Of a DNA stretch of 30,372 nt, positions 23,663-30,372 are shown piece by piece. Under the pieces are notes generated by a model that was given only the letters and a program-made list of their open reading frames with translations, searched no databases and was not told where the DNA came from. Numbering within the stretch: position 1 is the stretch's first letter; each line of letters starts with the position of its first letter. The position numbers were made by a program, and so were the translations under genes. The stretch comes from Oscillospiraceae bacterium (GTDB taxonomy: Bacteria; Bacillota; Clostridia; Oscillospirales; Oscillospiraceae), in the NCBI GenBank assembly GCA_020025675.1, contig JAHHRS010000021.1:1-30372 (forward strand), read 5' to 3'.

Positions 23663-23860
23663 ATGGGTTTTCCTTTCTTGCGTTGCAGTAATATGCGTCG
23701 GTTCAGACGGACCATAAGATCAACAGCACCGACTTTAGATTACCGTTTTTGCGATGTTATCACCTGTCTGCCTGACTGTCAATAAACGGAAGCCAAACTT
23801 AATAAATAGTTTTAATTTTTGCCACATATTTGCAATTACGCAGCGGTCATAAGTATATAG

Positions 23861-23901
23861 CAATACCCCCTTGCACAGTTGTTAAACTCAAGGGGGTATT
23901 G
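23861..23901. repeat. 13-bp palindrome, 15-nt loop
   Basis: Arms CAATACCCCCTTG (23861-23873) and CAAGGGGGTATTG (23889-23901) are perfect complements. Neither strand has a clear T-tract, and no rightward gene ends nearby, so a terminator role is doubtful. It shares the AATACCC outer arm with the next palindrome. Confidence 0.75.
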
Positions 23902-23976
23902 TTTGCGGTTTTAATTTATACAAAAGATTTGAGGACGGTTAAAACTGAAATTTTTATATAACTTTATTTAATATAA

Positions 23977-24020
23977 AATACCCTCTGATGTAATTATAAC
24001 GCCTTACATCAGGGGGTATT
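23977..24020 (-). terminator. Probable galactokinase terminator
   Basis: A 17-bp stem with one G-T pair (23977-23993 with 24004-24020) and a 10-nt loop lies 56 nt after the galactokinase stop codon. On the leftward strand the stem is followed by TTTATATT. It is the only terminator candidate for that gene. Confidence 0.7.
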
Positions 24021-24075
24021 ACGCATTAGTTTGCTTTATTTTGAACTTTTTTGTGGAAATCTTCACATAAGAAAT

Positions 24076-25152
24076 TTAAACCAGTTTTATCTCACGGCAT
24101 GAACCGGGACCAAAGACCCTTTCCATTTCTTCCTTGTAATGCGGAAAATATTCCGTCGGCATAAGTGCCTGAACACAGCCGGCAAAGCCTCCGCCGTGAA
24201 CTCTCCATGCACCCTTGCCTTCAAGCAGAGAAGCGCTGAGATCCAGCCCCTGACTTAACTTCAGGTCACTCGTGGCAGAGGTGACAATGTTGTTGAGCAA
24301 ATTCTCCGATGAACGGCCGGATTCATTCATAAGGCGCATATACTCTTTGCCGTCACCGGCTTTAAGAGCATCACGCATAAGGGGAACTCTCTCATTTTCG
24401 GCAAAAAAGTGCATTGCCCGGCGAACGGGACGGTTTGAAGGGTCCCAACCCTTTTTATAAAACTCTTCCGGGTCCACATCACCCAGAACACCCTTGTCAA
24501 ACAAATTGGCTATATACACCATGTCGGCGGGAATTCGGGCATATGAGGTATCAAGCCCTGCATGGCTGCCTCCGGTATCTGTAAGGCAAAGAGTAAGTCC
24601 CATGGACTCAAAATCCACCTCTATGCGTTCAATCTCGCTTGTTTTAAAATCTGCATAAACCGTGTGACCTAAAGCGCAGACCATGCCCATCAGCCCGCAG
24701 GGCTTGCCGAAGTAACGATTTTCAGCTCCCTGTGCCAGACGGGCAATAACAATAGGCGGTACCTGCCCGTCATTAAAAAGCTCACTTAGAATTTTACCTA
24801 TGAGCACTGAGAAAGCGGCGGATGAAGAAAGCCCTGCACCGATAGGAATACTGCTTTTAATTTTGGCATTAAAACCGCCTGTTTTAAGACCCAACTCGGT
24901 AAAACCGGCTATGACACCCCTAACCAGTGCCACGGCTTTTCCAAACTCTCTCGTGTTTACTGCCAACTGAGTTGTTCTGAGCTTGATAGGCTCAAAGCCT
25001 TCAGAATCTATATAAATCATCTCGGTGCCGTTGGTTTCACAGCGGGCGGAGATACCCAAATCAATGGCAGCGGCCAGAATTCTACCGTTCTGATGGTCTG
25101 TATGGTTACCGGCAAGTTCTGTCCTGCCGGAGACAAATATTTCTTTTTTCAT
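24076..25152 (-). CDS. Galactokinase-family GHMP kinase
   Basis: The protein (358 residues from ATG 25152) has the three GHMP-kinase motifs: GRTELAGNHTDHQNG near the N-terminus, PIGAGLSSSAAFSV (ATP-binding motif 2) and VHGGGFAGCVQALM (motif 3). The first motif is a variant of the usual galactokinase GRxNLIGEHTDY; this GNHTDH form occurs in many clostridial proteins called galactokinase. The reaction would be ATP-dependent phosphorylation of galactose at C1, but no galT, galE or sugar transporter is in the window, so the substrate is not certain. The start is ambiguous: 25176 is also in frame, but the extra MDMGALNI looks non-conserved, and neither start has a strong ribosome site (GGGGG lies 11 nt before 25152). 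Confidence 0.85.
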   Translation of the reverse strand: MKKEIFVSGRTELAGNHTDHQNGRILAAAIDLGISARCETNGTEMIYIDSEGFEPIKLRTTQLAVNTREFGKAVALVRGVIAGFTELGLKTGGFNAKIKSSIPIGAGLSSSAAFSVLIGKILSELFNDGQVPPIVIARLAQGAENRYFGKPCGLMGMVCALGHTVYADFKTSEIERIEVDFESMGLTLCLTDTGGSHAGLDTSYARIPADMVYIANLFDKGVLGDVDPEEFYKKGWDPSNRPVRRAMHFFAENERVPLMRDALKAGDGKEYMRLMNESGRSSENLLNNIVTSATSDLKLSQGLDLSASLLEGKGAWRVHGGGFAGCVQALMPTEYFPHYKEEMERVFGPGSCREIKLV

Positions 25153-25204
25153 AATATTTAAAGCCCCCATATCCATCTTTTAAAGCAATCTGACTATAAA
25201 TGAC

Positions 25205-25233
25205 ATGATATACCAACCTAAAATTATTGTCAA
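25205..25233 (-). promoter_or_regulatory. sigma-A-like promoter of the galactokinase gene
   Basis: On the minus strand TTGACA (25233-25228) and TATCAT (25210-25205) are separated by 17 nt, about 50 nt before the chosen start. Strong consensus match. Confidence 0.65.
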
Positions 25234-25291
25234 CATCCTATAAGCAATTAGCCTAATTACAGATATGCAGCAAAAAAATTGAGCAAATTCC

Positions 25292-25320
25292 TTGCCTTAT
25301 TACAGTACAGAATATATAAT
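25292..25320 (+). promoter_or_regulatory. sigma-A-like promoter of pncB
   Basis: TTGCCT (25292-25297) and TATAAT (25315-25320) are separated by 17 nt, about 40 nt before the pncB ATG. It is divergent from the galactokinase promoter. Confidence 0.6.
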
Positions 25321-25362
25321 ATATTAAATTGCAAACCGATGAAACAATGTAGGAGGCAAAAC

Positions 25363-26838
25363 ATGAAAAGCGCCAACGGAATAAATTTAACCATGCTCTG
25401 TGACTATTATGAGCTTACTATGGGAAACGGATACTATGTAGCCGGACTAAAAGACAGAATAACATATTTTGATATTTTTTATCGGACAGTACCGGATGAG
25501 GGCGGTTATGCCATAGCTGCCGGACTGGAGCAGATAGTGGACTATGTGCAGAAGCTCCATTTTGATGATGAAGATATTGAGTACCTTAGAAGCCGGGACA
25601 TGTTCGACGAAGGTTTTCTCCGATACCTGAGTGACTTTAAATTTACAGGCGACATCTGGGCCGTACCTGAAGGTACACCCATATTCCCCCATGAGCCTAT
25701 TGTTACTGTTCGTGCTCCGGCAATTCAGGCTCAGCTGTTAGAGACTTATCTGCTTCTGGAGTTAAACCACCAGAGTCTTGTGGCTACGAAGGCAAATCGT
25801 ATCTGCAGAGCGGCTGAGGGCAGAGCGGTTATGGAGTTCGGCTCCCGCCGAGCACAGGGTATTGCGGGGGCGGTTACAGGCGCAAGAGCGGCATATATCG
25901 GCGGCTGCTGCGGCACTGCCTGCACCGTTTCAGATCAGGTATACGGTGTAAAGGCTATCGGCACCATGGCTCATTCATGGGTTCAGATGTTCCCCACAGA
26001 GTATGAAGCCTTTGTGAGCTACTGCAAGACATATCCCACCAACGCTGTGCTGCTGGTAGACACATACAACGTTCTTAAATCAGGTGTTCCAAACGCAATA
26101 AGAGCCTTTAACGATGTACTAAAGCCTATGGGTATAAAAAAATGCGGTATTCGCATAGACTCAGGTGATATGGCATATCTTACAGGCAAGGTGAGACAAA
26201 TGCTGGATGAAGCCGGATGGACAGAGTGTACCATTACCGTTTCAAACTCCCTTGATGAGAGACTGATAACAGAGCTTCTGCGTCAAGGCGCAGAGATAGA
26301 CTCTCTGGGTGTCGGTGAGCGGCTTATCACCTCAAAAAGCTCTCCTGTTTTCGGCGGCGTTTACAAGCTTTGCGCTATTGAGGATGAAGAGGGCAATATA
26401 ATTCCCAAGATTAAAGTCAGTGAAAACGTGGGAAAAATAACAAATCCAGGGTTTAAAAAAGTATACCGCTTTTATAACAGAGACACCGGTATGGCTGAGG
26501 CGGATTACATCTGCCTCAGAGACGAGAATGTTGATGATACTCAGCCCCTGGAAATCTGCGACCCCGATGCCCGATGGAAGAGCAAGCTTATGGAAAACTT
26601 TAAGGCGGTTGAGCTGTTAAAACCCATATTCAAAAACGGCGAGCTGGTTTATGATCTGCCCACTCTGGAAGATATAAAGCGTAACTGCGCCTATCAGGTC
26701 AGCACTCTCTGGCCGGAGGTTAAGCGATTTGACTTTCCCCATGAATATTATGTGGACCTCTCTCCGAAACTTATGGAACTCAAGGACAAAATGCTGGAGG
26801 ACTTTGGTAAAAAGTCTGAAAATGCTGGGAGAGAATAA
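25363..26838 (+). CDS. pncB: Nicotinate phosphoribosyltransferase
   Basis: The 491-residue enzyme makes nicotinate mononucleotide from nicotinate and PRPP, using ATP, for NAD salvage. The start at ATG 25363 has AGGAGG 6 nt upstream, and the N-terminus LTMLCDYYELTMGNGYY is typical; in-frame codons further left are not. Other family segments are EFGSRRAQGIAGAVTGARAA, GTMAHSWVQMFPTEYEAF (catalytic His region), RIDSGDMAYLT and SLGVGERLITS (PRPP/phosphate site). The length fits the long (about 490-residue) class found in Bacillota. An aminotransferase gene follows after 25 nt, probably in the same transcript. Confidence 0.96.
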   Translation: MKSANGINLTMLCDYYELTMGNGYYVAGLKDRITYFDIFYRTVPDEGGYAIAAGLEQIVDYVQKLHFDDEDIEYLRSRDMFDEGFLRYLSDFKFTGDIWAVPEGTPIFPHEPIVTVRAPAIQAQLLETYLLLELNHQSLVATKANRICRAAEGRAVMEFGSRRAQGIAGAVTGARAAYIGGCCGTACTVSDQVYGVKAIGTMAHSWVQMFPTEYEAFVSYCKTYPTNAVLLVDTYNVLKSGVPNAIRAFNDVLKPMGIKKCGIRIDSGDMAYLTGKVRQMLDEAGWTECTITVSNSLDERLITELLRQGAEIDSLGVGERLITSKSSPVFGGVYKLCAIEDEEGNIIPKIKVSENVGKITNPGFKKVYRFYNRDTGMAEADYICLRDENVDDTQPLEICDPDARWKSKLMENFKAVELLKPIFKNGELVYDLPTLEDIKRNCAYQVSTLWPEVKRFDFPHEYYVDLSPKLMELKDKMLEDFGKKSENAGRE

Positions 26839-26863
26839 AATCTGAATAAGGAGATGTAATGAC

Positions 26864-28051
26864 ATGTTCCCGGAAAAAAACCTTGCATGGGGCCGCAATA
26901 AAAGCTGTATAAGAGAGCTTGCGGCTTATGGTACTGCCCGTAAAGCACAAATAGGCGCTGATAAGGTTTTTGATTTCAGCATCGGAAACCCAAGCGTTCC
27001 CGCGCCCCCCTGTGTGAATAACTGCATTAAGGAACTTTTGAACACTGACAGCTGCATCCTCCATGGTTATACCCCGGCAGTGGGACTTCCGGAACTCAGG
27101 AAGGCTATTGCCGATGATCTTAACAAAAAAAGCTCTGTCCCAATATCCCCGGATTACATATATGTCTGCTGCGGGGCTGCCGCAGGACTTGTAATCTCTC
27201 TGAGAGCCATGCTTTTTCACGATGAAGAGGTTATTGCCTTTGCACCTTTCTTCCCGGAATATCAGGTATTTACAGAGGCTGCGGGCGGAAGGCTTGTCAG
27301 TGTAAAGCCGAATGAAGCACTTCAGCCGGATATGGAAGAATTTGAAAAAGCAATAACGGAGAGAACCAAAGTTGTTTTAATAAATACACCAAACAACCCT
27401 TCCGGCGTGGTTCTCAGGGAGGATACCCTTAAAAAATTAAGCGATATTTTGAAACAGGCTGAGGAAAAGTACAATCACAGCATATACCTGCTGTCTGATG
27501 AACCCTACAGAGAGCTTGTATATGACGGAGAGCCGGTTCCGTGTGTTTTCGACTATTATCACAACACAATCATGTGCTATTCCTTCTCAAAGTCCCTCTC
27601 TCTTCCCGGCGAGCGTATAGGATATCTGGCTCTCAGCTCAGAAATTGAAGCGGAAGAGCGGGACGCACTTTTTGCTTCTATAAGCGGAGCCGCCAGAGCC
27701 TGCGGCTACGTTAATGCTCCCAGCTTAATGCAGAGAGTGATAGAGAAGTGCATAGGAAATACTTCCGACATTTCCGTATATAAGGAAAACCGTGAACTGC
27801 TTTATAACGGCCTTAAAGAACAGGGCTTTGATTGTGTATATCCGGACGGCGCATTTTATCTGTTTATGAAAAGCCCCGAAAAGGATGCAAAAGCTTTTGC
27901 GGAAAGAGCCAAGAAGTACGAGCTGCTTCTTGTTCCCAGCGATGACTTCGGAGTTGAGGGCTATGTAAGAATAGCCTACTGCGTGTCTGCGGACATGATT
28001 CGCCGCTCCATGCCTGCATTCAAGGCACTGGCTGAGGAATACGGCCTATAA
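26864..28051 (+). CDS. PLP-dependent class I/II aminotransferase
   Basis: The 395-residue protein has the fold-type I pattern: FDFSIGNPSVPAPP near the N-terminus, YTPAVGLPELRKAIA, NTPNNPSGV, a conserved LLSDEPYRELVYDG with the Asp that contacts the pyridine nitrogen, and CYSFSKSLSLPGERIGY with the Schiff-base lysine. It ends in a normal C-terminal domain (YPDGAFYLFMKSP, VRIAYCVS). It probably moves an amino group between an amino acid and a 2-oxo acid; the substrate cannot be read from the sequence, though aspartate- or aromatic-type is likely. AAGGAG lies 10 nt before the ATG. It follows pncB by 25 nt. Confidence 0.93.
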   Translation: MFPEKNLAWGRNKSCIRELAAYGTARKAQIGADKVFDFSIGNPSVPAPPCVNNCIKELLNTDSCILHGYTPAVGLPELRKAIADDLNKKSSVPISPDYIYVCCGAAAGLVISLRAMLFHDEEVIAFAPFFPEYQVFTEAAGGRLVSVKPNEALQPDMEEFEKAITERTKVVLINTPNNPSGVVLREDTLKKLSDILKQAEEKYNHSIYLLSDEPYRELVYDGEPVPCVFDYYHNTIMCYSFSKSLSLPGERIGYLALSSEIEAEERDALFASISGAARACGYVNAPSLMQRVIEKCIGNTSDISVYKENRELLYNGLKEQGFDCVYPDGAFYLFMKSPEKDAKAFAERAKKYELLLVPSDDFGVEGYVRIAYCVSADMIRRSMPAFKALAEEYGL

Positions 28052-28067
28052 GGCTTAAAATGAATAT

Positions 28068-28102
28068 AAAAAAGGACGTTTCAACTGAAACGTCCTTTTT
28101 TT
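28068..28102. terminator. Bidirectional terminator between aminotransferase and argS
   Basis: A perfect 15-bp stem (28068-28082 with 28087-28101) and a 4-nt loop have A- and T-runs at the outer ends. It ends the pncB transcript and, 11 nt after the argS stop, the leftward one. Confidence 0.92.
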
Positions 28103-28112
28103 ACTGATAACA

Positions 28113-29858
28113 TTACATCTTTTCGGGGGCGGAAACACCGATAATGTTGAGAGAAAGCTCCAGAACCTTTCTCACGCACTCGCAGAGCATAAGCCGTGCT
28201 TCCAGAAGTCCTTCCTCCGCACCCTTTATGTGGCAGGCAGTGTAGAACTTGTGGAAACGGGATGCAAGCTCGGTTACGTACTTGTTTATGCGGCTGGGGT
28301 CATAGTCCCTTGCGGCAAGACGGATTTCCTCAGGCAGAGCAGCAAGCTGCTTTATAAGCTCCTTCTCAACATCGGTTGAGAGGAGAGAAAGGTCAACATC
28401 GGAGAATGCGGGCAGCTTGTGTCCTTCTTGTGCCAGTGCTGCAAGCATGGTGCAGATTCTGGCGTGAGCGTACTGAACGTAGTACACAGGATTTTCACTG
28501 TCCTGACGGATAGCAAGTTCAAGGTCAAACTCAACAGGGCTTTCCGGACGGGAGTTAAAGAAGTATCTGGCGGCGTCCACGGGAATTTCGTCCAGCAGGT
28601 CGGTGAGGGATATTGCCTTACCGGTACGCTTGGACATACGGACAACCTCACCGTTTCTGGTGAGCTTTACAAGCTGCATGAGCACAATGTCCAGTCTCTC
28701 CTCACCGTTAAGACCCAGAGCGTCAAGAGCACCTTTAAGTCTTGCCACATGACCGTGGTGATCGGCACCCCAGACGTTTATAACCTTGTCAAAGCCGCGC
28801 TTTTCCAGTTTGTTGCGGTGGTAGGCAATGTCGGCTGCAAAGTAGGTGTAGAAACCGTTGGCACGGCGGAGAACGTCGTCCTTCAGCTCCAGCTTTTCAA
28901 TATCTTCTTCCTTTTTGCCGGAGGCCAGAAGCTTGTCTCTGAGAATTTTGGAGGTGTTGAGCCAGAGCGCTCCGTCCTTTTCAAAGGTGAAGCCTTTCTC
29001 AGTTAAAAGATCCACGGTTTCTTTTACATAGCCGCTCTCGTGGAGAGTGGACTCGAAAAACCATTTATCGTATTCTATGCCGTAACGGCGCAGGTCGGAC
29101 TGCATTTTAGGAATGTTTCTGTCAAGACCGAAACGGGACATGGCTTGGTGGCGCTCTTCAACACTCTTTTCCATGTATTCGTCACCGTAGGTGTCAAAAA
29201 ACTGCTTTGCAAGGTTCTTTATATCGTCGCCGTGGTAGCCGTCCTCAGGAAACTGGACCTTGTCCTCGCCTAAAATTAACTGCCGGTATCTGGCATCAAT
29301 GGAGGATGCAAATTTCTCTATCTGATTTCCGGCATCATTGACGTAAAACTCACGCCACACATTGTAACCGGCACGATCAAGTACATTTGCAAGAGCGTCA
29401 CCCAATACGCCTCCTCTGGCGTTGCCCATGTGCATGGGGCCGGTGGGGTTGGCGGAGACAAACTCAACCATAAGCTTGCGTCCCTGACCCACATTCACTC
29501 TGCCGTAATCCATGCCCTCACTGTCAACTGATGCCATAACGTCGGCATACCATTTTTCGGAAAGACGGAAGTTTATAAATCCCGGCCCTGCAACCTCAAC
29601 GGAGGAAAACCATGTGCCGTCAAGACTGATGTTTTCGGTCAGAACTTCTGCAATTTTGCGCGGAGCCATGTGAAGCGCCTTAGCGCCTGCCATGGCATGG
29701 TTTGCAGCGTAGTCACCGTTCTGTGTATCTTTGGGTATTTCAACCGTTCCCTTCAGTTCTGCACCTTCGGGGAGCAGGCCGCTCTCAGCGGCCTTTTCAT
29801 ATGCGTTTAAAAGTAACTGATTTATCTGGTCCTTAGCCTTTTCTATTAAATTAGCCAT
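28113..29858 (-). CDS. argS: Arginyl-tRNA synthetase
   Basis: This class I synthetase charges tRNA-Arg with arginine. The 581-residue length fits the family. It has the N-terminal additional domain (about 1-120), the HIGH-type motif in ANPTGPMHMGNARGG (H143-M-G-N146), the catalytic domain with VNVWGADHHGHVARLK, a KMSKS-like VRMSKRTGKAI, and the C-terminal DALR anticodon-binding domain (YVQYAHARICTML onward). The start at 29858 overlaps the end of the DUF1934 gene by 8 nt, and a GGGAG site lies inside that gene, so translation is probably coupled. DUF1934-argS pairs are common in Bacillota. Confidence 0.97.
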   Translation of the reverse strand: MANLIEKAKDQINQLLLNAYEKAAESGLLPEGAELKGTVEIPKDTQNGDYAANHAMAGAKALHMAPRKIAEVLTENISLDGTWFSSVEVAGPGFINFRLSEKWYADVMASVDSEGMDYGRVNVGQGRKLMVEFVSANPTGPMHMGNARGGVLGDALANVLDRAGYNVWREFYVNDAGNQIEKFASSIDARYRQLILGEDKVQFPEDGYHGDDIKNLAKQFFDTYGDEYMEKSVEERHQAMSRFGLDRNIPKMQSDLRRYGIEYDKWFFESTLHESGYVKETVDLLTEKGFTFEKDGALWLNTSKILRDKLLASGKKEEDIEKLELKDDVLRRANGFYTYFAADIAYHRNKLEKRGFDKVINVWGADHHGHVARLKGALDALGLNGEERLDIVLMQLVKLTRNGEVVRMSKRTGKAISLTDLLDEIPVDAARYFFNSRPESPVEFDLELAIRQDSENPVYYVQYAHARICTMLAALAQEGHKLPAFSDVDLSLLSTDVEKELIKQLAALPEEIRLAARDYDPSRINKYVTELASRFHKFYTACHIKGAEEGLLEARLMLCECVRKVLELSLNIIGVSAPEKM

Positions 29859-30288
29859 TTATCTTTTCTCCCATCTGCCTTACTGTTATGTGAAATTTAT
29901 TTCTTGTTACTATGGCGTGGTCCATGTTTACAACGTAAACAAGCTCCATTTCACCGCCGTTTTCATCAAAGTTCTGTTTAACTTCTCTTGTGTCTATGCC
30001 CAGATTTGCGGTACCGTACGGAGTGCTGTACTGGAAAGTGTTTTTTTCACCGGGCGTAAACACCATTCGGCTCCGAATGAGCCCGTCTCTGTCTAATACA
30101 ACCTGATCCCCTTCCACCATAAGGCTGGTTCTTGTACCTTCCATGCCGGTGACGGCGGTTTCGGCATAGCTTATACAGGCCATGTCTCCATCGGTAAAAT
30201 AATACCCGTCGGTGGTAAATTCAATACCGTCCTCGTCGTCAAAGCCGTAGTTTTGCAGGCTTTTAATATTGATTACAACATCTTTCAT
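29851..30288 (-). CDS. DUF1934 family beta-barrel protein (YwiB-like)
   Basis: The 145-residue protein starts MKDVVINIKSLQN and has the DUF1934 pattern: IEFTTDGYYFTDGDMACISY, a TAVTGMEGTRTSLMVEGDQV segment, then YSTPYGTANLGIDTREVKQN and ELVYVVNMDHAIVTRNKFHI near the end. B. subtilis YwiB, also encoded just before argS, is a small lipocalin-like barrel of unknown function. GGAGG (30304-30300) lies 11 nt before its ATG, inside the end of the gene to the right, so the three are probably one operon. Confidence 0.9.
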   Translation of the reverse strand: MKDVVINIKSLQNYGFDDEDGIEFTTDGYYFTDGDMACISYAETAVTGMEGTRTSLMVEGDQVVLDRDGLIRSRMVFTPGEKNTFQYSTPYGTANLGIDTREVKQNFDENGGEMELVYVVNMDHAIVTRNKFHITVRQMGEKING

Positions 30289-30294
30289 ATCTTT

Positions 30295-30372
30295 TTACAC
30301 CTCCATAACGGGAACGTGCTCAGGACTTGGAAAATCTGAGGTGCCCAGTAACTTCGCCGCAACGGCGGAAAA
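30295..30372 (-). CDS. C-terminal end of an unidentified leftward gene
   Basis: An open frame enters from the right edge and ends at a TAA (30297-30295), 7 nt before the DUF1934 start. The visible 25 residues include AVAAKLLGTSDFPSPEHVPV and the end MEV. I cannot identify a family from this. It is reported as coding because its end contains the ribosome site of DUF1934 and the spacing is that of an operon. Confidence 0.45.
   Translation of the reverse strand, partial: FSAVAAKLLGTSDFPSPEHVPVMEV

Larger units (their letters stand above)
23663..24075. other. 413-nt gene-free spacer with two related hairpins
   Basis: No credible gene is seen; the longest ATG frame here is about 32 codons and lacks a ribosome site. 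The side near the GerMN gene should hold its promoter and leader. A 6-bp stem (23697-23702 with 23728-23733) lies in the leader, but I do not recognise a riboswitch. The side near galK holds the two palindromes listed separately. Confidence 0.6.

Noticed and set aside
23697..23733. Short stem in the leader of the GerMN gene as a possible riboswitch
   Set aside because: Only 6 bp with a long loop and no conserved core that I recognise.
1..30372. Mobile elements, phage, CRISPR arrays, rRNA or tRNA genes
   Set aside because: I looked for transposase motifs, regularly spaced repeats and cloverleaf patterns and saw none. All strong repeats found are single hairpins or the short direct repeats listed.

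Overview
The window looks like a chromosomal segment of a low-to-mid GC Gram-positive anaerobe. I would place it in class Clostridia (Bacillota), perhaps near the gut Oscillospiraceae, but genus is not readable from sequence alone. The reasons are AGGAGG-type Shine-Dalgarno sites before most genes, sigma-A-like promoters with 17-18 nt spacers, lipobox lipoproteins, a pyruvate:ferredoxin oxidoreductase, the Asp23/FakA pair, a CD1247-type protein, and the DUF1934-argS pair. There is no phage, IS element, CRISPR array, rRNA or tRNA that I can see.

Layout. Position 1-383 is the start of a leftward asparaginase. Divergent from it, 605-5675 is a four-gene operon: a membrane-anchored CotH-like kinase with lamin-tail domains, a VTC-type polyphosphate polymerase domain protein, a DUF4956 membrane protein and a Cthe_2159-like beta-helix lipoprotein. 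It ends at a terminator shared with a leftward operon (9036 to 5700) of a D,D-carboxypeptidase, RarA/MgsA, a 58-aa DUF951 protein and a GIY-YIG protein. From 9177 rightward come a membrane-anchored helix-hairpin-helix protein and an OmpR-type two-component pair, then efp with a cysteine-rich CD1247-like gene. Next are a DUF2975 membrane protein with its small HTH regulator, and an unrecognised lipoprotein. At 14932-16985 the leftward asp23-fakA operon faces them. At 17322-20849 is the large nifJ gene.

The right part holds two tandem VanY-family genes (the second has lost catalytic residues), a convergent GerMN-like lipoprotein, a hairpin-rich spacer, and a leftward galactokinase divergent from a pncB-aminotransferase operon. 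Last come leftward argS and DUF1934 genes, with the tail of one more gene at the right edge.

How the genes work together. Much of the window concerns the cell envelope: CotH cluster, D,D-carboxypeptidases, two-component system, lipoproteins and fatty acid kinase. The rest is housekeeping: EF-P, ArgRS, RarA, PFOR and NAD salvage. The most attractive unsolved system is the CotH-VTC-DUF4956-Cthe_2159 operon. Its parts suggest envelope-directed phosphate or polyphosphate chemistry coupled to surface phosphorylation and carbohydrate binding, but the joint function is inference. Second are the DUF2975/HTH locus with direct repeats flanking its promoter, and the VanY enzyme/pseudoenzyme pair.
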